From positions 185,170 through 240,592 of the forward strand of contig NZ_LMJF01000001.1 of NCBI RefSeq assembly GCF_001429785.1: DNA of 55,423 nt, in the 5' to 3' direction. The translations under genes were made by a program, and so were the position numbers. The notes under the pieces are model-generated. The model saw only the letters and a list, made by a program, of their open reading frames with translations. It was not told the origin of the DNA and did not search any database. The DNA is from Lysobacter sp. Root916. Its GTDB lineage: Bacteria; Pseudomonadota; Gammaproteobacteria; Xanthomonadales; Xanthomonadaceae. Shown here one piece after another: positions 40,803-54,375 of this stretch (positions are counted from its first letter, which is position 1; each line of letters starts with the position of its first letter).

Positions 40803-40939
40803 TCGAAGCGGCGCGGACGTCCATGTCGGATGCGCGGAATATTTCGGTCGGCTGACGCGGCCCGGTTCGGCGCATGGCCTGCCAACCGCCTTGAGGTGGA
40901 TCCCCGCGCCGGCGGAGAATGCCGGCAACAGGGGGCACG

Positions 40940-41368
40940 ATGAAACTTGAACCGGCATGGCTGCTCGGCCTGCTTTTGATCGCCGGGCGAGCGCCCGCCG
41001 AGACCGCTCAGGCGCCTACGGACGACCAAATGCTGCGCGCCTGCGCCGAAGAGGCGCAAAGGAGCGACGATCCGGTTGGCCGCAGCATGCGCTGCCTGCG
41101 CGAAGCCCGTGAGCGCGTCCAGCACCTGCTGGACGACACCTATTACCGCTTGAACCGGAGCTTGCCGCCAGCGCAGCGCGAGAAGCTGGTGGCCAGCCAG
41201 GTGGCCTGGTCCCGCTACTACGATGCCCAGACCGAGTTGACCATGGCGCGCGGGCTCGAGTTGGACAACGTGACCGAGTACCTGCGGATTCGGATGATGT
41301 GGTTCCGTCTCGAGGAGCTGAATGCGCAGAACCGGATAACGTCGGCCATTTCGGAGCGTGGGGAGTAA
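40940..41368 (+). CDS. Secreted LprI/DUF1311-like protein
   Basis: A 142-residue exported protein with a signal peptide to about residue 20 (GRAPA-ET). The mature part fits the LprI family: Cys in MLRACAEEAQ and MRCLREA, then LDDTYYRLNRSLPPAQREKL and SQVAWSRYYDAQ, the conserved Q-x-A-W segment. Some LprI proteins inhibit lysozyme. ATG 40940 is preceded by GGGGG. The usual late Cys is replaced, so the fold may lack one disulfide. Confidence 0.8.
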   Translation: MKLEPAWLLGLLLIAGRAPAETAQAPTDDQMLRACAEEAQRSDDPVGRSMRCLREARERVQHLLDDTYYRLNRSLPPAQREKLVASQVAWSRYYDAQTELTMARGLELDNVTEYLRIRMMWFRLEELNAQNRITSAISERGE

Positions 41369-41575
41369 GCCGCGGCTCTGGATTTTCGCAGGCGTGCGGC
41401 CGCTGCATCAGCGCGGATCGATGCACCGCCGCGTCCTTGGTGCTCGACGCGGCACGGGCGATCGTGTTGAGGACGCCAGGGCTGGAGACCGCCGATGACC
41501 CACAAGCTCGCCGATATCGTCTCGGGTGCCGCCGCGACGATCGCCTGGCGGCGATCCGGCGCTAGGATGGGCCTC

Positions 41576-42271
41576 ATGAAAGCAGGGTTCTTGTTCGCAT
41601 TGGCGGCGTTCTTCGGCCTGGCGCACGCGCGCGAGCCGCGCTACACCGTGATGCGCGTGGACACTCGCAGCGAGGATCTGCGCCTGTTCCTGCGCGACGA
41701 GCAGGGCGCGCCGCTGCATCGGCTCAGGCGTCTGGATACTTGGTTGAAGTCGCAGGGCAAGCGCCTGCGTTTCGCCATGAACGCCGGCATGTACGAGCCC
41801 GACTACGCGCCGGTCGGGCTGTACGTGGCCGATGGCCGCCAGCTCGCGCCGCTGAACCTGGCCGAGGGCGAAGGCAACTTCTACCTCAAGCCCAACGGGG
41901 TGTTCCTGCTCGGCGCCGACGGCCCCCAGGTCGTGGAATCCTCGCGCTATCCGGCGCTGGCGTCGGGCGTGCGTCTGGCCACGCAGTCCGGGCCGCTGCT
42001 GCTGCAGCAAGGCGCGATCCACCCGCGTTTCGACCCAGGCTCGAAGTCGCGTCAGATCCGCAACGGCGTCGGGGTCGACGGCGAGATCGCCTATTTCGTG
42101 ATCAGCGACGATCCGGTCACCTTCTACGAATTCGCGCAGTACTTCCGCGACACCTTGAAGTGTTCGGACGCGCTCTACCTGGATGGCGCGATCTCCGGCC
42201 TGTACGCGCCGGCGCTGCACCGCTACGACTCCGGTCCCAAGCTGGGGCCGATGGTGGGCGTGGTGGAGTAG
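41576..42271 (+). CDS. Phosphodiester glycosidase family protein (secreted)
   Basis: A 231-residue exported protein. The signal peptide ends near residue 20 (LAHA-RE). It carries the NAGPA-type domain: LRFAMNAGMYEPDYAPVGLY, NFYLKPNGVFLL, ATQSGPLLL, RNGVGVDGEIAYFVISDDPV and DALYLDGAISGLYAP. Family members cleave or bind glycosyl phosphodiesters; the bacterial substrate is unknown. ATG 41576 follows AGGA at 8 nt; the frame opens further upstream, but only this start puts the signal peptide first. Confidence 0.85.
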   Translation: MKAGFLFALAAFFGLAHAREPRYTVMRVDTRSEDLRLFLRDEQGAPLHRLRRLDTWLKSQGKRLRFAMNAGMYEPDYAPVGLYVADGRQLAPLNLAEGEGNFYLKPNGVFLLGADGPQVVESSRYPALASGVRLATQSGPLLLQQGAIHPRFDPGSKSRQIRNGVGVDGEIAYFVISDDPVTFYEFAQYFRDTLKCSDALYLDGAISGLYAPALHRYDSGPKLGPMVGVVE

Positions 42272-42463
42272 GGCGGACCGCGCGTTTTCGCGCGGCCCCG
42301 CCGTGGACGCCGCGCCGCGCGCGGTTTCGGGTAGCGCCCGAGGGGGCCGCGGGTACACGCACGCGCTACCTGGTCGATCGCTGCCGGCAAGTACGCCGCG
42401 CGCCGTGGCTGCGGGCATAGATTGGTCCGCGACCTGGGACATCGGCGAACGCCGGGAGGATGT

Positions 42464-42889
42464 ATGAAGCGGATCTTGATCGCGCTGGCGCGGGTCGTCG
42501 CCGGCTTGTGCGTCCAGCTGGGCGGCATGTATCTGGCGGTGTTGATCAGCTTCGACCTCGACGGCAGCGGCCCGGATTGGCTCTGGCTGGTCGGACTGGG
42601 CTTCCTGGGCCTGGCCGGGATGGTCGCTGGCTGGATCGCCGGGCGCTATCTGATGGTCCCGGCGCTGATCCTGTTCGTGCTGGTGTGGACGGAACTGTGC
42701 GAGTACGACCAGTTGGTCTATATGACGCCGAGTGAAGCGCTCGATGCGTATCTGGGCGACATGATCTTTATGGCCTTGTGCTGCGCGGTCCTGGCTGGCG
42801 GTATCGCCCTGGGCTATCGTGATGCGCGACGCACCTGGCCCGGCCTGTCCGCGCGAGCGCCGGGACGCGTTGGGACTGGATCCGCCTAG
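42464..42889 (+). CDS. Membrane protein, hypothetical
   Basis: A 141-residue protein with four helices (residues about 5-30, 38-60, 62-82 and 104-122), a short acidic loop (TELCEYDQLVYMTPSEALDA) and a Gly/Arg-rich tail. No family was recognised. ATG 42464 has a GGGAGG ribosome site. It ends 9 nt before the DUF488 gene and is probably read with it. Confidence 0.75.
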   Translation: MKRILIALARVVAGLCVQLGGMYLAVLISFDLDGSGPDWLWLVGLGFLGLAGMVAGWIAGRYLMVPALILFVLVWTELCEYDQLVYMTPSEALDAYLGDMIFMALCCAVLAGGIALGYRDARRTWPGLSARAPGRVGTGSA

Positions 42890-42898
42890 GAGGCCGCC

Positions 42899-45128
<2,230 letters not shown>

Positions 45129-45168
45129 AGCCGGTCCTCAATCGTTCGATCCCTGACGGAGCTGCCCG

Positions 45169-46001
45169 ATGAATTTGTGCGGATTCGAAGTCGGCCTGGA
45201 CCGGCCGTTCTTCCTGATCGCCGGCCCTTGCGTGATCGAATCGATGCAGTTGCAGCTCGATGTCGCCGGCCAGCTCAAGGAGATGACCGGCGAGCTCGGC
45301 ATCCCCTTCATCTTCAAGTCCAGCTTCGACAAGGCCAACCGCACCTCGGCGACGAGTTTCCGCGGCCCGGGCATGGAGGAAGGTCTGAAGGTGCTGGCCG
45401 AGGTCAAGCGCCAGCTCGATCTGCCGGTGCTGACCGATGTGCACGAGTACACGCCCATGAACGAGGTCGCCTCGGTCGTGGACGTGCTGCAGACCCCGGC
45501 CTTCCTGTGCCGGCAGACCGATTTCATCCAGAACGTGGCGCGCGCCGGCAAGCCGGTCAACATCAAGAAGGGCCAGTTCCTCTCGCCCTGGGAGATGAAG
45601 CACGTCACCGCCAAGGCCAAGGCCGTCGGCAACGAGCAGATCATGGCCTGCGAACGCGGCGCCAGCTTCGGTTACAACAACCTGGTCAGCGACATGCGCT
45701 CGCTGTCGGTGATGCGCGACACCGGTTGCCCGGTGGTGTTCGACGCCACCCATTCGGTGCAGCTGCCCGGCGGCATGGACGGCAAGTCCGGCGGCCAGCG
45801 CGAGTTCGTGCCGGTGCTGGCGCGCGCGGCGATGGCGGTGGGCATTTCCGGCATCTTCATGGAAACCCATCCGCGCCCCGAGGAAGCCCTGTCCGACGGT
45901 CCCAACGCGGTGCCGCTGCCGAAGATGCGCGCGCTGCTGGAAACGCTGGTGGAGCTGGACCGCATCACCAAGAAGAACGGCTTCCTCGAGAGTTCGTTCT
46001 G

Positions 46002-46002
<1 letters not shown>
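45169..46002 (+). CDS. kdsA: 3-deoxy-8-phosphooctulonate synthase
   Basis: A 277-residue TIM-barrel enzyme that condenses arabinose-5-phosphate and PEP to KDO-8-phosphate for lipopolysaccharide. Recognised segments: [73 protein letters not shown] and [11 protein letters not shown]. It lies 40 nt after pyrG with CGGAG before ATG 45169. Its stop overlaps the next ATG by 1 nt. Confidence 0.97.
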
Positions 46003-47889
<1,887 letters not shown>

Positions 47890-47908
47890 GCGGCCGGGGA
47901 GGGCGGAC

Positions 47909-48244
47909 ATGCGCTGGCTGCGAGTGCTGGTGATCGTCCTGGCGGGCCTGCTCGCCTTCCTGCAGTACCGTCTGTGGATGGGCCAGGGCGGTACCCGTTC
48001 GGTGGCCGCGCTGGAGCAACAGGTGCAGCAGCAGACCCGCGACAACGGCGGGCTGCGTCAGCGCAACGCCGCCCTCGCGGCCGAGGTCGAGGACCTCAAG
48101 TCCGGCGAGGCGGCGGTCGAGGAGCGTGCGCGCAGCGAGCTGGGCATGATCAAGCCCGGCGAAACCTTCTACCGCGTGGTCGAACCCGAAACCCCGACCA
48201 ACGCGCAGGCCGCGCCGGCCGGCACGGACGCGCCGGCGCCGTGA
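47909..48244 (+). CDS. ftsB: Cell division protein FtsB
   Basis: A 111-residue bitopic divisome protein. A short N-terminus precedes one transmembrane helix (LVIVLAGLLAFLQYRLWM), then a periplasmic coiled coil (VAALEQQVQQQTRDNGGLRQ continuing to residue about 72) and the conserved EERARSELGMIKPGETFYRV. It scaffolds FtsL and FtsQ at the septum. A Pro/Ala tail of about 20 residues is extra. GGGGAGGG precedes ATG 47909. The eno-ftsB-ispD order is typical of gammaproteobacteria. Confidence 0.95.
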   Translation: MRWLRVLVIVLAGLLAFLQYRLWMGQGGTRSVAALEQQVQQQTRDNGGLRQRNAALAAEVEDLKSGEAAVEERARSELGMIKPGETFYRVVEPETPTNAQAAPAGTDAPAP

Positions 48245-48287
48245 CGGCGGTGTACCGCCCGTTCCGGATCGACGCGGAGCCGGGCCG

Positions 48288-48977
48288 ATGAGCGCGCCGA
48301 TCTGGGCGGTGATGCCCGCGGCCGGTCGCGGCACGCGTTTCGGCGGCGAAACCCCCAAGCAATACCTGGTCGCGGCCGGTAAGCCGCTGATCGCGCACGC
48401 GCTGGACGCCTTGCTCGCGCATCCGCGCGTGGCCGGCGCGATGGTGGCCTTGGCCGCGGACGACGCGCTGTGGCCGGGTTGGAGCGAGCGCCAGGGCAAG
48501 CCGGTGCTGCGCTGCGTCGGCGGCGGCGAGCGCGCCGATTCGGTACTGGCGGCACTGCGCGCGCTGCCCGACGGCGTCGGCGACGACAGCCTGGTGCTGG
48601 TGCACGATGCGGCGCGCCCGAACCTGCGCCGCGCCGACCTGGATGCCTTGATCGTCGCGGCCGAAGCCGACTCCGACGGCGCCATCCTCGGCGCGCCCCT
48701 GCGCGATACCCTCAAGCGCGCCAACGATCGACGCATTCTCTCCACCGAACCGCGCCAGGGCTTGTGGCGCGCGTTCACGCCGCAGGCCTTCCGCCGCGGC
48801 GCGCTGAGCACCGCGCTGCGCGACGCCGCGGTGGCCGGCCTGGTCGTCACCGACGAGGCCGCGGCGATGGAATACGCGGGCCTGCATCCGCGTCTGGTGG
48901 AAGGCCGCGAGGACAATCTCAAGGTGACGACGCCGGCGGATTTGGCGCTGGCGGAGTATTTGCTGGGGAAGGTTTAG
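48288..48977 (+). CDS. ispD: 2-C-methyl-D-erythritol 4-phosphate cytidylyltransferase
   Basis: A 229-residue enzyme of the non-mevalonate isoprenoid pathway, coupling CTP to MEP. The nucleotide-binding loop is MPAAGRGTRFGGETPKQYL near the N-terminus. VLVHDAARPNLRRADLDALI and EGREDNLKVTTPADLALAEY are conserved signatures. It lies 43 nt after ftsB. ispF is 488 nt downstream, separated by REP-type repeats. Confidence 0.96.
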   Translation: MSAPIWAVMPAAGRGTRFGGETPKQYLVAAGKPLIAHALDALLAHPRVAGAMVALAADDALWPGWSERQGKPVLRCVGGGERADSVLAALRALPDGVGDDSLVLVHDAARPNLRRADLDALIVAAEADSDGAILGAPLRDTLKRANDRRILSTEPRQGLWRAFTPQAFRRGALSTALRDAAVAGLVVTDEAAAMEYAGLHPRLVEGREDNLKVTTPADLALAEYLLGKV

Positions 48978-49058
48978 CGGTTCTTTCGGCGTCGCTCCCG
49001 CTTGGGTCGCCACTTTTGATCGTCATTCAGCCTCGCTCTCACCTGGAGTCGCCGCTCT

Positions 49059-49095
49059 TGATCGTCATTCCCGCCTTCGCGGGAATGACGGCAAG
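49059..49095. repeat. REP-like palindrome 1
   Basis: CGTCATTCCCGCCTTCGCGG followed by GAATGACGGCAAG; the arms CATTCCCGC and GCGGGAATG pair around CTTC. Confidence 0.8.
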
Positions 49096-49189
49096 AACAA
49101 ACGGCGTAGGGGCGAATGACAGCAAGTACGGACGCCGGCAAGTACGAACGCTGCCGCACTTGGTTCTCGATCGCAGCCGCTTCTCGCTC

Positions 49190-49220
49190 GTCATTCCCGC
49201 GAAAGCGGGAATCCAGTGAC
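49190..49220. repeat. REP-like palindrome 2
   Basis: CGTCATTCCCGCGAAAGCGG followed by GAATCCAGTGAC. It has the same family core as copy 1 but ends ATCCAGTGAC, like the copy at 3436-3465. Confidence 0.8.
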
Positions 49221-49338
49221 TTCAGCGCGATGCGGAAAGAGCCGAGGTAGGTCCGCTTCTGTCGGCGACCTCAGCCCTAAGGCTGTTCCTGCATTGTCGA
49301 ATCTGCGGGGCTTTCGCCTGCCGTTTGGACATGCCGCT

Positions 49339-49376
49339 AAAGTCACTGGATTCCCGCTTTCGCGGGAATGACGGCA
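49339..49376. repeat. REP-like palindrome 3 (inverted relative to copy 2)
   Basis: AGTCACTGGATTCCCGCTTT followed by CGCGGGAATGACGGCAA. It is the reverse complement of copy 2, so copies 2 and 3 form a large inverted pair about 150 bp apart. Confidence 0.8.
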
Positions 49377-49465
49377 AAAAACGAGGCTTCGCGGGCTGCT
49401 GAGTCGACGGCTCCCCCGGGAATTTCGTCATAATTGCCCCAGATTCCCTCAGGCGGCACCCACTC

Positions 49466-49939
49466 ATGCGCATCGGCCAAGGCTACGACGTCCACGCATT
49501 CGGCGATGGCGACCACGTCATGCTCGGCGGGGTGCGGGTGCCGCACGATCGCGGGGTGCTTGCGCATTCGGACGGCGACGTGGTCCTGCATGCGCTGTGC
49601 GACGCCATGCTCGGGGCGTTGGCGCTGGGCGATATCGGCCAGCACTTTCCGCCCAGCGACGAGCGCTGGCGCGGCGCCGACAGTCGTCGTTTTCTGCGTC
49701 ACTGCAACGAGCTGATCGCGCAGCGCGGTTATCGGGTCGGCAACGCCGACGTCACCGTGGTCTGCGAGCGGCCCAAGGTCGGTCCGCATGCGCTGGCCAT
49801 GCGCGAGGCGATCGCGCAGGACCTGGGCATCGCCCTGGACGCGGTCAGCGTGAAGGCCACCACCAGCGAGAAGCTAGGCTTCACCGGCCGCGGCGAAGGC
49901 ATCGCCGCGACCGCGATCTGTCTGCTGGTGCCGGCGTGA
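49466..49939 (+). CDS. ispF: 2-C-methyl-D-erythritol 2,4-cyclodiphosphate synthase
   Basis: A 157-residue trimeric zinc enzyme of the non-mevalonate pathway. Zinc and substrate residues are visible: Asp8 and His10 in GYDVHAF, and His42 in the [15 protein letters not shown] segment. [15 protein letters not shown] and [13 protein letters not shown] are family signatures, with the C-terminal [15 protein letters not shown]. The stop overlaps the truD GTG start by 4 nt. Confidence 0.97.
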   Translation: MRIGQGYDVHAFGDGDHVMLGGVRVPHDRGVLAHSDGDVVLHALCDAMLGALALGDIGQHFPPSDERWRGADSRRFLRHCNELIAQRGYRVGNADVTVVCERPKVGPHALAMREAIAQDLGIALDAVSVKATTSEKLGFTGRGEGIAATAICLLVPA

Positions 49940-51000
49940 GCGGCGAGCCCGCGCTGGCGCGCGCGCATGGCGCGCCGGCTCTGCGCGCGCGCATCCGCAG
50001 CGTGCCCGAGGATTTCCTGGTCGAGGAACTGCCGGGCTTCGAGCCCAGCGGCAGCGGCGAGCACCTGCTGCTGACGATAGAAAAGCGCGGCATGAACACC
50101 GCGTTCGCGGCCAAGCGGATCGCCGCCTGGGCCGGCGTCGGCGAGCTGGCGATCGGCTACGCCGGCCTCAAGGACCGTCACGCGCTCACCCGCCAACGCT
50201 TCAGTGTGCACCTGCCCAAGCGCGTCGCGCCCGATCTGGCGACGCTGCAGGAAGCCTCCGCGTCGGGCGAGGGCTTGCGCGTGCTCGACAGCGCCTGGCA
50301 CGCCAAGAAGCTGCCGCGCGGCGCCCTGGCCGGCAATCGCTTCGTGCTGACCCTGCGCGAGCCGGAAGGCGAGCGGGCGGCGATCGAAACCCGTTTGCAG
50401 GCGATCGCCGCGCGCGGCGTGCCCAACTATTTCGGCGAGCAGCGTTTCGGCCGCGACGGCGACAACGTCGCCAATGCGCTGGCGATGTTCGGCGGCCGTC
50501 GCGTCAAGCGCGAACAGCGCAGCCTGCTGCTGTCGGCCGCGCGCTCGGAGCTGTTCAACCGGGTCCTGGCCGCGCGCTTGGGCGCCGACTGCTGGGATCG
50601 GCCCCTGGACGGCGAGGTCTGGATGCTGGACGGCAGCCGCAGCGTGTTCGGGCCGGAGCCCTACGACGACACGCTGGCCGCGCGCCTGGCCGGGTTCGAC
50701 ATCCATCCCAGCGGCCCGCTCTGGGGCCGCGGCGAACTGCGCAGCCGCGAGGCCGCGGCCGCCATCGAGCTGGCGGCGCTGGCCGGCGAGGACGCCGCCG
50801 CGTTGCGCGCGGGCCTGGAGCAGGCCGGCCTCAACCAGGAACGGCGCGCCCTGCGCCTGCGTCCGACCGCGCTGAACTGGCGTTGGCTGGACGGCCCGGA
50901 GGGCGTCGCACTGGAACTGGATTTCGTGCTGCCGGCGGGCGCTTATGCCACGGTCGTACTCGCCGAACTGGGCGAAATCTCGACGCTCGTTCGGCCCTGA
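49936..51000 (+). CDS. truD: tRNA pseudouridine(13) synthase
   Basis: A 354-residue enzyme forming pseudouridine at tRNA position 13. Motifs: [17 protein letters not shown] near the N-terminus, [10 protein letters not shown], and the catalytic Asp80 in [29 protein letters not shown] lies before the TRUD insertion domain. GTG 49936 overlaps the ispF stop (GTGA), which fixes the start; the longer frame is an ispF shadow. Confidence 0.96.
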   Translation: MSGEPALARAHGAPALRARIRSVPEDFLVEELPGFEPSGSGEHLLLTIEKRGMNTAFAAKRIAAWAGVGELAIGYAGLKDRHALTRQRFSVHLPKRVAPDLATLQEASASGEGLRVLDSAWHAKKLPRGALAGNRFVLTLREPEGERAAIETRLQAIAARGVPNYFGEQRFGRDGDNVANALAMFGGRRVKREQRSLLLSAARSELFNRVLAARLGADCWDRPLDGEVWMLDGSRSVFGPEPYDDTLAARLAGFDIHPSGPLWGRGELRSREAAAAIELAALAGEDAAALRAGLEQAGLNQERRALRLRPTALNWRWLDGPEGVALELDFVLPAGAYATVVLAELGEISTLVRP

Positions 51001-51115
51001 TCGACCGTTCGTCGGAAAGCAACGGGGGGCACTGGTTGCTCCTGAGGGCGGGCGTATAAGCCAAAAGAGCGACCGGCAATGGTGCCGGGCGCTGCAAGCC
51101 TCAGGAGACGGGAAT

Positions 51116-51343
51116 ATGAACGCGTCCTTGAAAGTCGTTTTGCTGTCGCTGTCCGTACTTGGTCTGGCCGCCTGCGCTGGGCATAGCACCAAGAGCGCCT
51201 ACGTACCGCCGCAGAAAGCGCCGTCGATCATGGACAACGACGAGCTTTACATGGCGCAGGTGGAACGCATCGCGCGTCGCCGCGGCATCGATGTGACCTG
51301 GGTCAACCTGCCGCGCAAGCCGCTCGCCAAGCACGAAGATTGA
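51116..51343 (+). CDS. Small lipoprotein, hypothetical
   Basis: A 75-residue lipoprotein. The signal ends in LAAC (Cys20: LSVLGLAACAGHS). The mature part holds SIMDNDELYMAQVERIARRR and ends with the basic VNLPRKPLAKHED. It is exported by the lipoprotein route, with no enzymatic motif. GGAGACGGG precedes ATG 51116. Its role is unknown. The convergent Smr gene ends 6 nt past the stop. Confidence 0.8.
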   Translation: MNASLKVVLLSLSVLGLAACAGHSTKSAYVPPQKAPSIMDNDELYMAQVERIARRRGIDVTWVNLPRKPLAKHED

Positions 51344-51349
51344 CCTTGC

Positions 51350-51934
51350 TCAGCGCCGCCTGAGCGGCGGCGCGAGCAGCACCAGCACCGCTCCGGTACC
51401 GCCCTGCGAGGGCGGTGCGGAGTGGAAGGCCAGTATGTCGCCGCGCTGCCGCAGCAGCCGGTCGACCAGGTTCTTCAGCACCGGCAGGCCCCGGCTGTCG
51501 ACGTACTCCGTGCTGCGGCGGTGGCCCTTGCCGTGGATCACTCGCACGCATCCCAGCCCGTGCTCGCGCGCGTCGTGCAGAAACGCGCGCAGCAGCGCCT
51601 CGGCCTCGCGCACGTCGCTGCCGTGCAGGTCCAGTTCCTCCTGGGCGGAGATCTCGCCGCGGCGCAGGCGCTGGAACACCCGCGGCGGCAGTTCGTCGCG
51701 GCGGTAGGACAGGGCATCGCCGGATTCGAGCTCGCCGGACCCGGCCAGGCTGGCGTCCAGCGCATGCCGGAATTCCTCGCGCGCCTGGGCCTCATCGCGT
51801 TCGGCCATGCGCGCGCGCGGCTTGGGCTTGGGCGCGCTGGGCGGCAGCGCGGCCTCGGGCAGCCGCCGCACCGGCCCGATCGCGGAGCGGAACAGTTCGG
51901 CGGCGTCTTCGTCGTCGTCGTTCGGATCGGCCAT
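51350..51934 (-). CDS. Smr domain protein
   Basis: A 194-residue protein with an acidic N-terminus and a Pro/Lys linker, then a C-terminal Smr (small MutS-related) domain from about residue 95. Its signatures are [20 protein letters not shown] (the DLHG motif) and [12 protein letters not shown]-type HGKG. Smr domains are nicking or RNA endonucleases in MutS2 and YdaP/SmrA-like proteins. It resembles free-standing SmrA/SmrB of gammaproteobacteria, but the symbol is not certain. The convergent lipoprotein gene ends 6 nt away. Confidence 0.9.
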   Translation of the reverse strand: MADPNDDDEDAAELFRSAIGPVRRLPEAALPPSAPKPKPRARMAERDEAQAREEFRHALDASLAGSGELESGDALSYRRDELPPRVFQRLRRGEISAQEELDLHGSDVREAEALLRAFLHDAREHGLGCVRVIHGKGHRRSTEYVDSRGLPVLKNLVDRLLRQRGDILAFHSAPPSQGGTGAVLVLLAPPLRRR

Positions 51935-52275
51935 GCGGAAACTTTAGCAGGGCGGTCGGGGCCTGCCCTCGGATACGGATGCCTCGCACGCTCCCGATTC
52001 GCGATAGGAGCGGCGTGAGCCGCGGCCGCGAAATCACGGCCAGCACGCCGCTCCTACCCCAAGGCAGGGGCCAAACCCAGCGCGATCTTTCCGATCCTGG
52101 CCGCAGCGATCCGGATCGTGGTCCCGCGCCGCGAGCGGTGCGGGAGCCGGTAACGCCCATCGGCTATCATGGGCCCGTGCGCCGTTCGCGCGCTCCCGAG
52201 GTTGCGAAGAACCTACGTTCCACGGACCTCGGTGCCCACCCCGTTTCGAAGCTGTGCGGTAACGCAAGGGAGTCC
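51935..52275. repeat. 341-bp interval with inverted GTAGGAGCGGCG-type repeat
   Basis: ATAGGAGCGGCGTGAGCCGC (52004-52023) and the inverted partner CACGCCGCTCCTAC (52044-52057) form a stem about 50 bp wide upstream of surE. No gene seen. A surE promoter presumably lies between 52060 and 52260. Confidence 0.7.
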
Positions 52276-53055
52276 ATGCGAGTTCTCGTGAGTAACGACG
52301 ATGGCGTCGACGCCCCCGGCATCCGCGTCCTGGCGCAGACCCTGCGCGAGGCCGGCCATGAGGTGCTGGTGGTCGCCCCCGACCGCGACCGTTCCGGCGC
52401 GAGCAATTCGCTGACCCTGGATGCGCCGGTGCGCGTGCACCAGCTCGACGCTTCGACCTGGCGCGTGCACGGCACTCCGACCGACTGCGTCCACGTCGCG
52501 ATCACCGGCATGCTCGAGGTCGAGCCCGACCTGGTGGTCTCCGGCATCAACAACACCGCCAACCTCGGCGACGACGTGATCTATTCGGGTACCGTCGCCG
52601 CGGCGATGGAAGGCCGCTTCCTGGGCCTGCCGGCGCTGGCGATGTCGCTGCAGACGGTGGACCACGACGGCAAGCATTACGAGACCGCCGCGCGCGCCGC
52701 GGTCGAGATCATCGCGCGCCTGCGCACCGATCCGCTGCCCGCCGACACCATCCTCAACGTCAACGTGCCCGACCTGCCCTGGGGCGAGATCGCCGGCTTC
52801 GAGGTCACCCGCCTGGGCAACCGTCACCGCGCCGAGGCCTGCATCCCGCAACGCGATCCGCGCGGGCGCCAGTGGTGGTGGATCGGCGCTGCCGGCCCCG
52901 AACAGGACGCCGGCCCCGGCACCGATTTCCATGCGCTGCGCCGCGGCTGCATTTCGATCACCCCGATCCACGTCGACCTGACCCGTTACCAGGCGTTGGA
53001 TCAGGTCGCCAGCTGGGTCGGCGGGCTCGCCGCCGAGCTGGAGCAGGGCGCATGA
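52276..53055 (+). CDS. surE: 5'-nucleotidase SurE
   Basis: A 259-residue metal-dependent 5'/3'-nucleotidase linked to stationary-phase survival. The metal site starts with Asp8-Asp9 in [10 protein letters not shown]. The phosphate loop is [14 protein letters not shown] (Ser40). [20 protein letters not shown] completes the site. ATG 52276 has AAGGGAG upstream. It overlaps pcm by 4 nt (ATGA), the usual surE-pcm coupling. Confidence 0.97.
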   Translation: MRVLVSNDDGVDAPGIRVLAQTLREAGHEVLVVAPDRDRSGASNSLTLDAPVRVHQLDASTWRVHGTPTDCVHVAITGMLEVEPDLVVSGINNTANLGDDVIYSGTVAAAMEGRFLGLPALAMSLQTVDHDGKHYETAARAAVEIIARLRTDPLPADTILNVNVPDLPWGEIAGFEVTRLGNRHRAEACIPQRDPRGRQWWWIGAAGPEQDAGPGTDFHALRRGCISITPIHVDLTRYQALDQVASWVGGLAAELEQGA

Positions 53056-53732
53056 ACGTGCGCATGCGTCTGCAACCCGAGGCGATCGGCACCGGCATGA
53101 CCTCGCAGCGCGTGCGCGACCGCCTGGTCGAGCGTCTGCGCGACAACGGCATCGGCGACGAGCGCGTGCTCAACGCGATCCGCACAGTGCCGCGCCACCT
53201 GTTCGTCGACGAGGCCCTGGCCACGCGCGCCTACGAAGACACCGCGCTGCCGATCGGCCACGGCCAGACCATCTCGCAGCCGTGGGTGGTGGCCAAGATG
53301 ACCGAGGCCCTGCTCGCCGACGGCATGCCGGGCAAGGTGCTGGAGATCGGCACCGGTTCGGGCTACCAGGCCGCGATCCTGGCCGCGCTGGGTCTGGACG
53401 TGCACACCGTCGAGCGCATCGGCGAGCTGCTGCGCACCGCGCGCAAGCGCTTCCGCCAGCTCGGCTTGAACGTGCGCAGCAAACACGACGACGGCCGCAT
53501 CGGCTGGCCCGAGAACGGCCCCTTCGACGCCATCATCGTCACCGCCGCGGCGCCGGCCCTGGTCGATGCGCTGACCGCGCAGCTGGCGCCGGGCGGCACC
53601 CTGATCGCGCCGGTCGGCGGCTCCTCGTCGCAGTCGCTGCTCAAGCTGCGCAAGGACGCCGACGGCAACGTCAGCCAAACCACGCTCGCGCCGGTGGTGT
53701 TCGTGCCGCTGCTGTCGGGCATGATCGATTGA
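53052..53732 (+). CDS. pcm: Protein-L-isoaspartate O-methyltransferase
   Basis: A 226-residue repair enzyme that methylates isoaspartyl residues so they can revert to Asp. Motifs: [20 protein letters not shown] and [16 protein letters not shown], then SAM motif [15 protein letters not shown] (about 98-111). [11 protein letters not shown] and [12 protein letters not shown] follow. The length is typical. It is translationally coupled to surE and followed by the YqaA gene after 25 nt. Confidence 0.97.
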   Translation: MNVRMRLQPEAIGTGMTSQRVRDRLVERLRDNGIGDERVLNAIRTVPRHLFVDEALATRAYEDTALPIGHGQTISQPWVVAKMTEALLADGMPGKVLEIGTGSGYQAAILAALGLDVHTVERIGELLRTARKRFRQLGLNVRSKHDDGRIGWPENGPFDAIIVTAAAPALVDALTAQLAPGGTLIAPVGGSSSQSLLKLRKDADGNVSQTTLAPVVFVPLLSGMID

Positions 53733-53757
53733 ACGCCGCGCGCCACAGGGATACTGA

Positions 53758-54375
53758 GTGAAGATTTTCGGTCCGCTCTACGAGCGCACGCTGGCCTGGG
53801 CCGCTCACCGTCATGCACCGGCCTATCTCACCGGTTTGAGCTTCGTCGAAGCGATCATCTTCCCGGTGATGCCCGAGGTGATGCTGGCGCCGATGTGCGT
53901 GGCCCAGCCCAAGCGCGCGTTCTGGTTCGCGACCTTGAGCCTGATCGGCTCGATGGCCGGCGCCCTGGTCGGCTACGCGCTGGGCCATTACGCGTTCGAG
54001 GCCCTGAAGCCGATGTTCGCGGCCCTGGGCATGCTGGACAACATCGAGGCGGGCATCGCCACGGTCCAGGCCAAGATGGTCGAATCGCCGTGGGCGGTGT
54101 TCACCTTCCTGGTGATCGGCGGCTTCATGCCGATTCCGATGAAGGTGTTCACCTGGGCGTCGGGCATCGTCGGCGTTCCCATGCTGCAATACGTGCTGAG
54201 CATGCTGATCGGTCGCGGCAAGCGGGTGTTCCTGCTGGCGCTGGTGATCCGGATCGGCGGGCCGCGCGCCGAGGCCGCGCTGCGTCGCTATATCGAGCCC
54301 TTGGGCTGGATCGCGACCGCGGTGGTGGTGGCCGGCATCGGCTGGCTGTGGTGGCACGCCCAATCTGGAGCATGA
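53758..54375 (+). CDS. YqaA family membrane protein
   Basis: A 205-residue SNARE-associated/DedA-like (COG1238) inner-membrane protein. Signatures: SFVEAIIFPVMPEVMLAPM, a long helix ATLSLIGSMAGALVGYALGH and the GGFMPIPMKVFTWASGIVGV loop. It starts with GTG 53758 with AGGG 7 nt upstream. It overlaps nlpD by 4 nt. DedA-like proteins help membrane homeostasis and lipid flipping; this member's substrate is unknown. The pcm-yqaA-nlpD order matches Xanthomonadaceae. Confidence 0.9.
   Translation: MKIFGPLYERTLAWAAHRHAPAYLTGLSFVEAIIFPVMPEVMLAPMCVAQPKRAFWFATLSLIGSMAGALVGYALGHYAFEALKPMFAALGMLDNIEAGIATVQAKMVESPWAVFTFLVIGGFMPIPMKVFTWASGIVGVPMLQYVLSMLIGRGKRVFLLALVIRIGGPRAEAALRRYIEPLGWIATAVVVAGIGWLWWHAQSGA

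Larger units (their letters stand above)
48978..49465. other. 488-bp repeat cluster between ispD and ispF
   Basis: No gene. It contains three full palindromic copies of the CATTCCCGC...GCGGGAATG family: 49059-49095, 49190-49220 and 49339-49376, in both orientations. Partial GATCGTCATTC motifs with CGCTCTCACC or CGCTCTTGAT lie between them (49018-49060). ispF promoter elements, if any, must lie within about 60 nt of ATG 49466. Confidence 0.8.

Noticed and set aside
45138-45870. Minus-strand frames opposite kdsA
   Set aside because: Antisense shadows of kdsA with Ala/Arg/His-rich composition and no motif.
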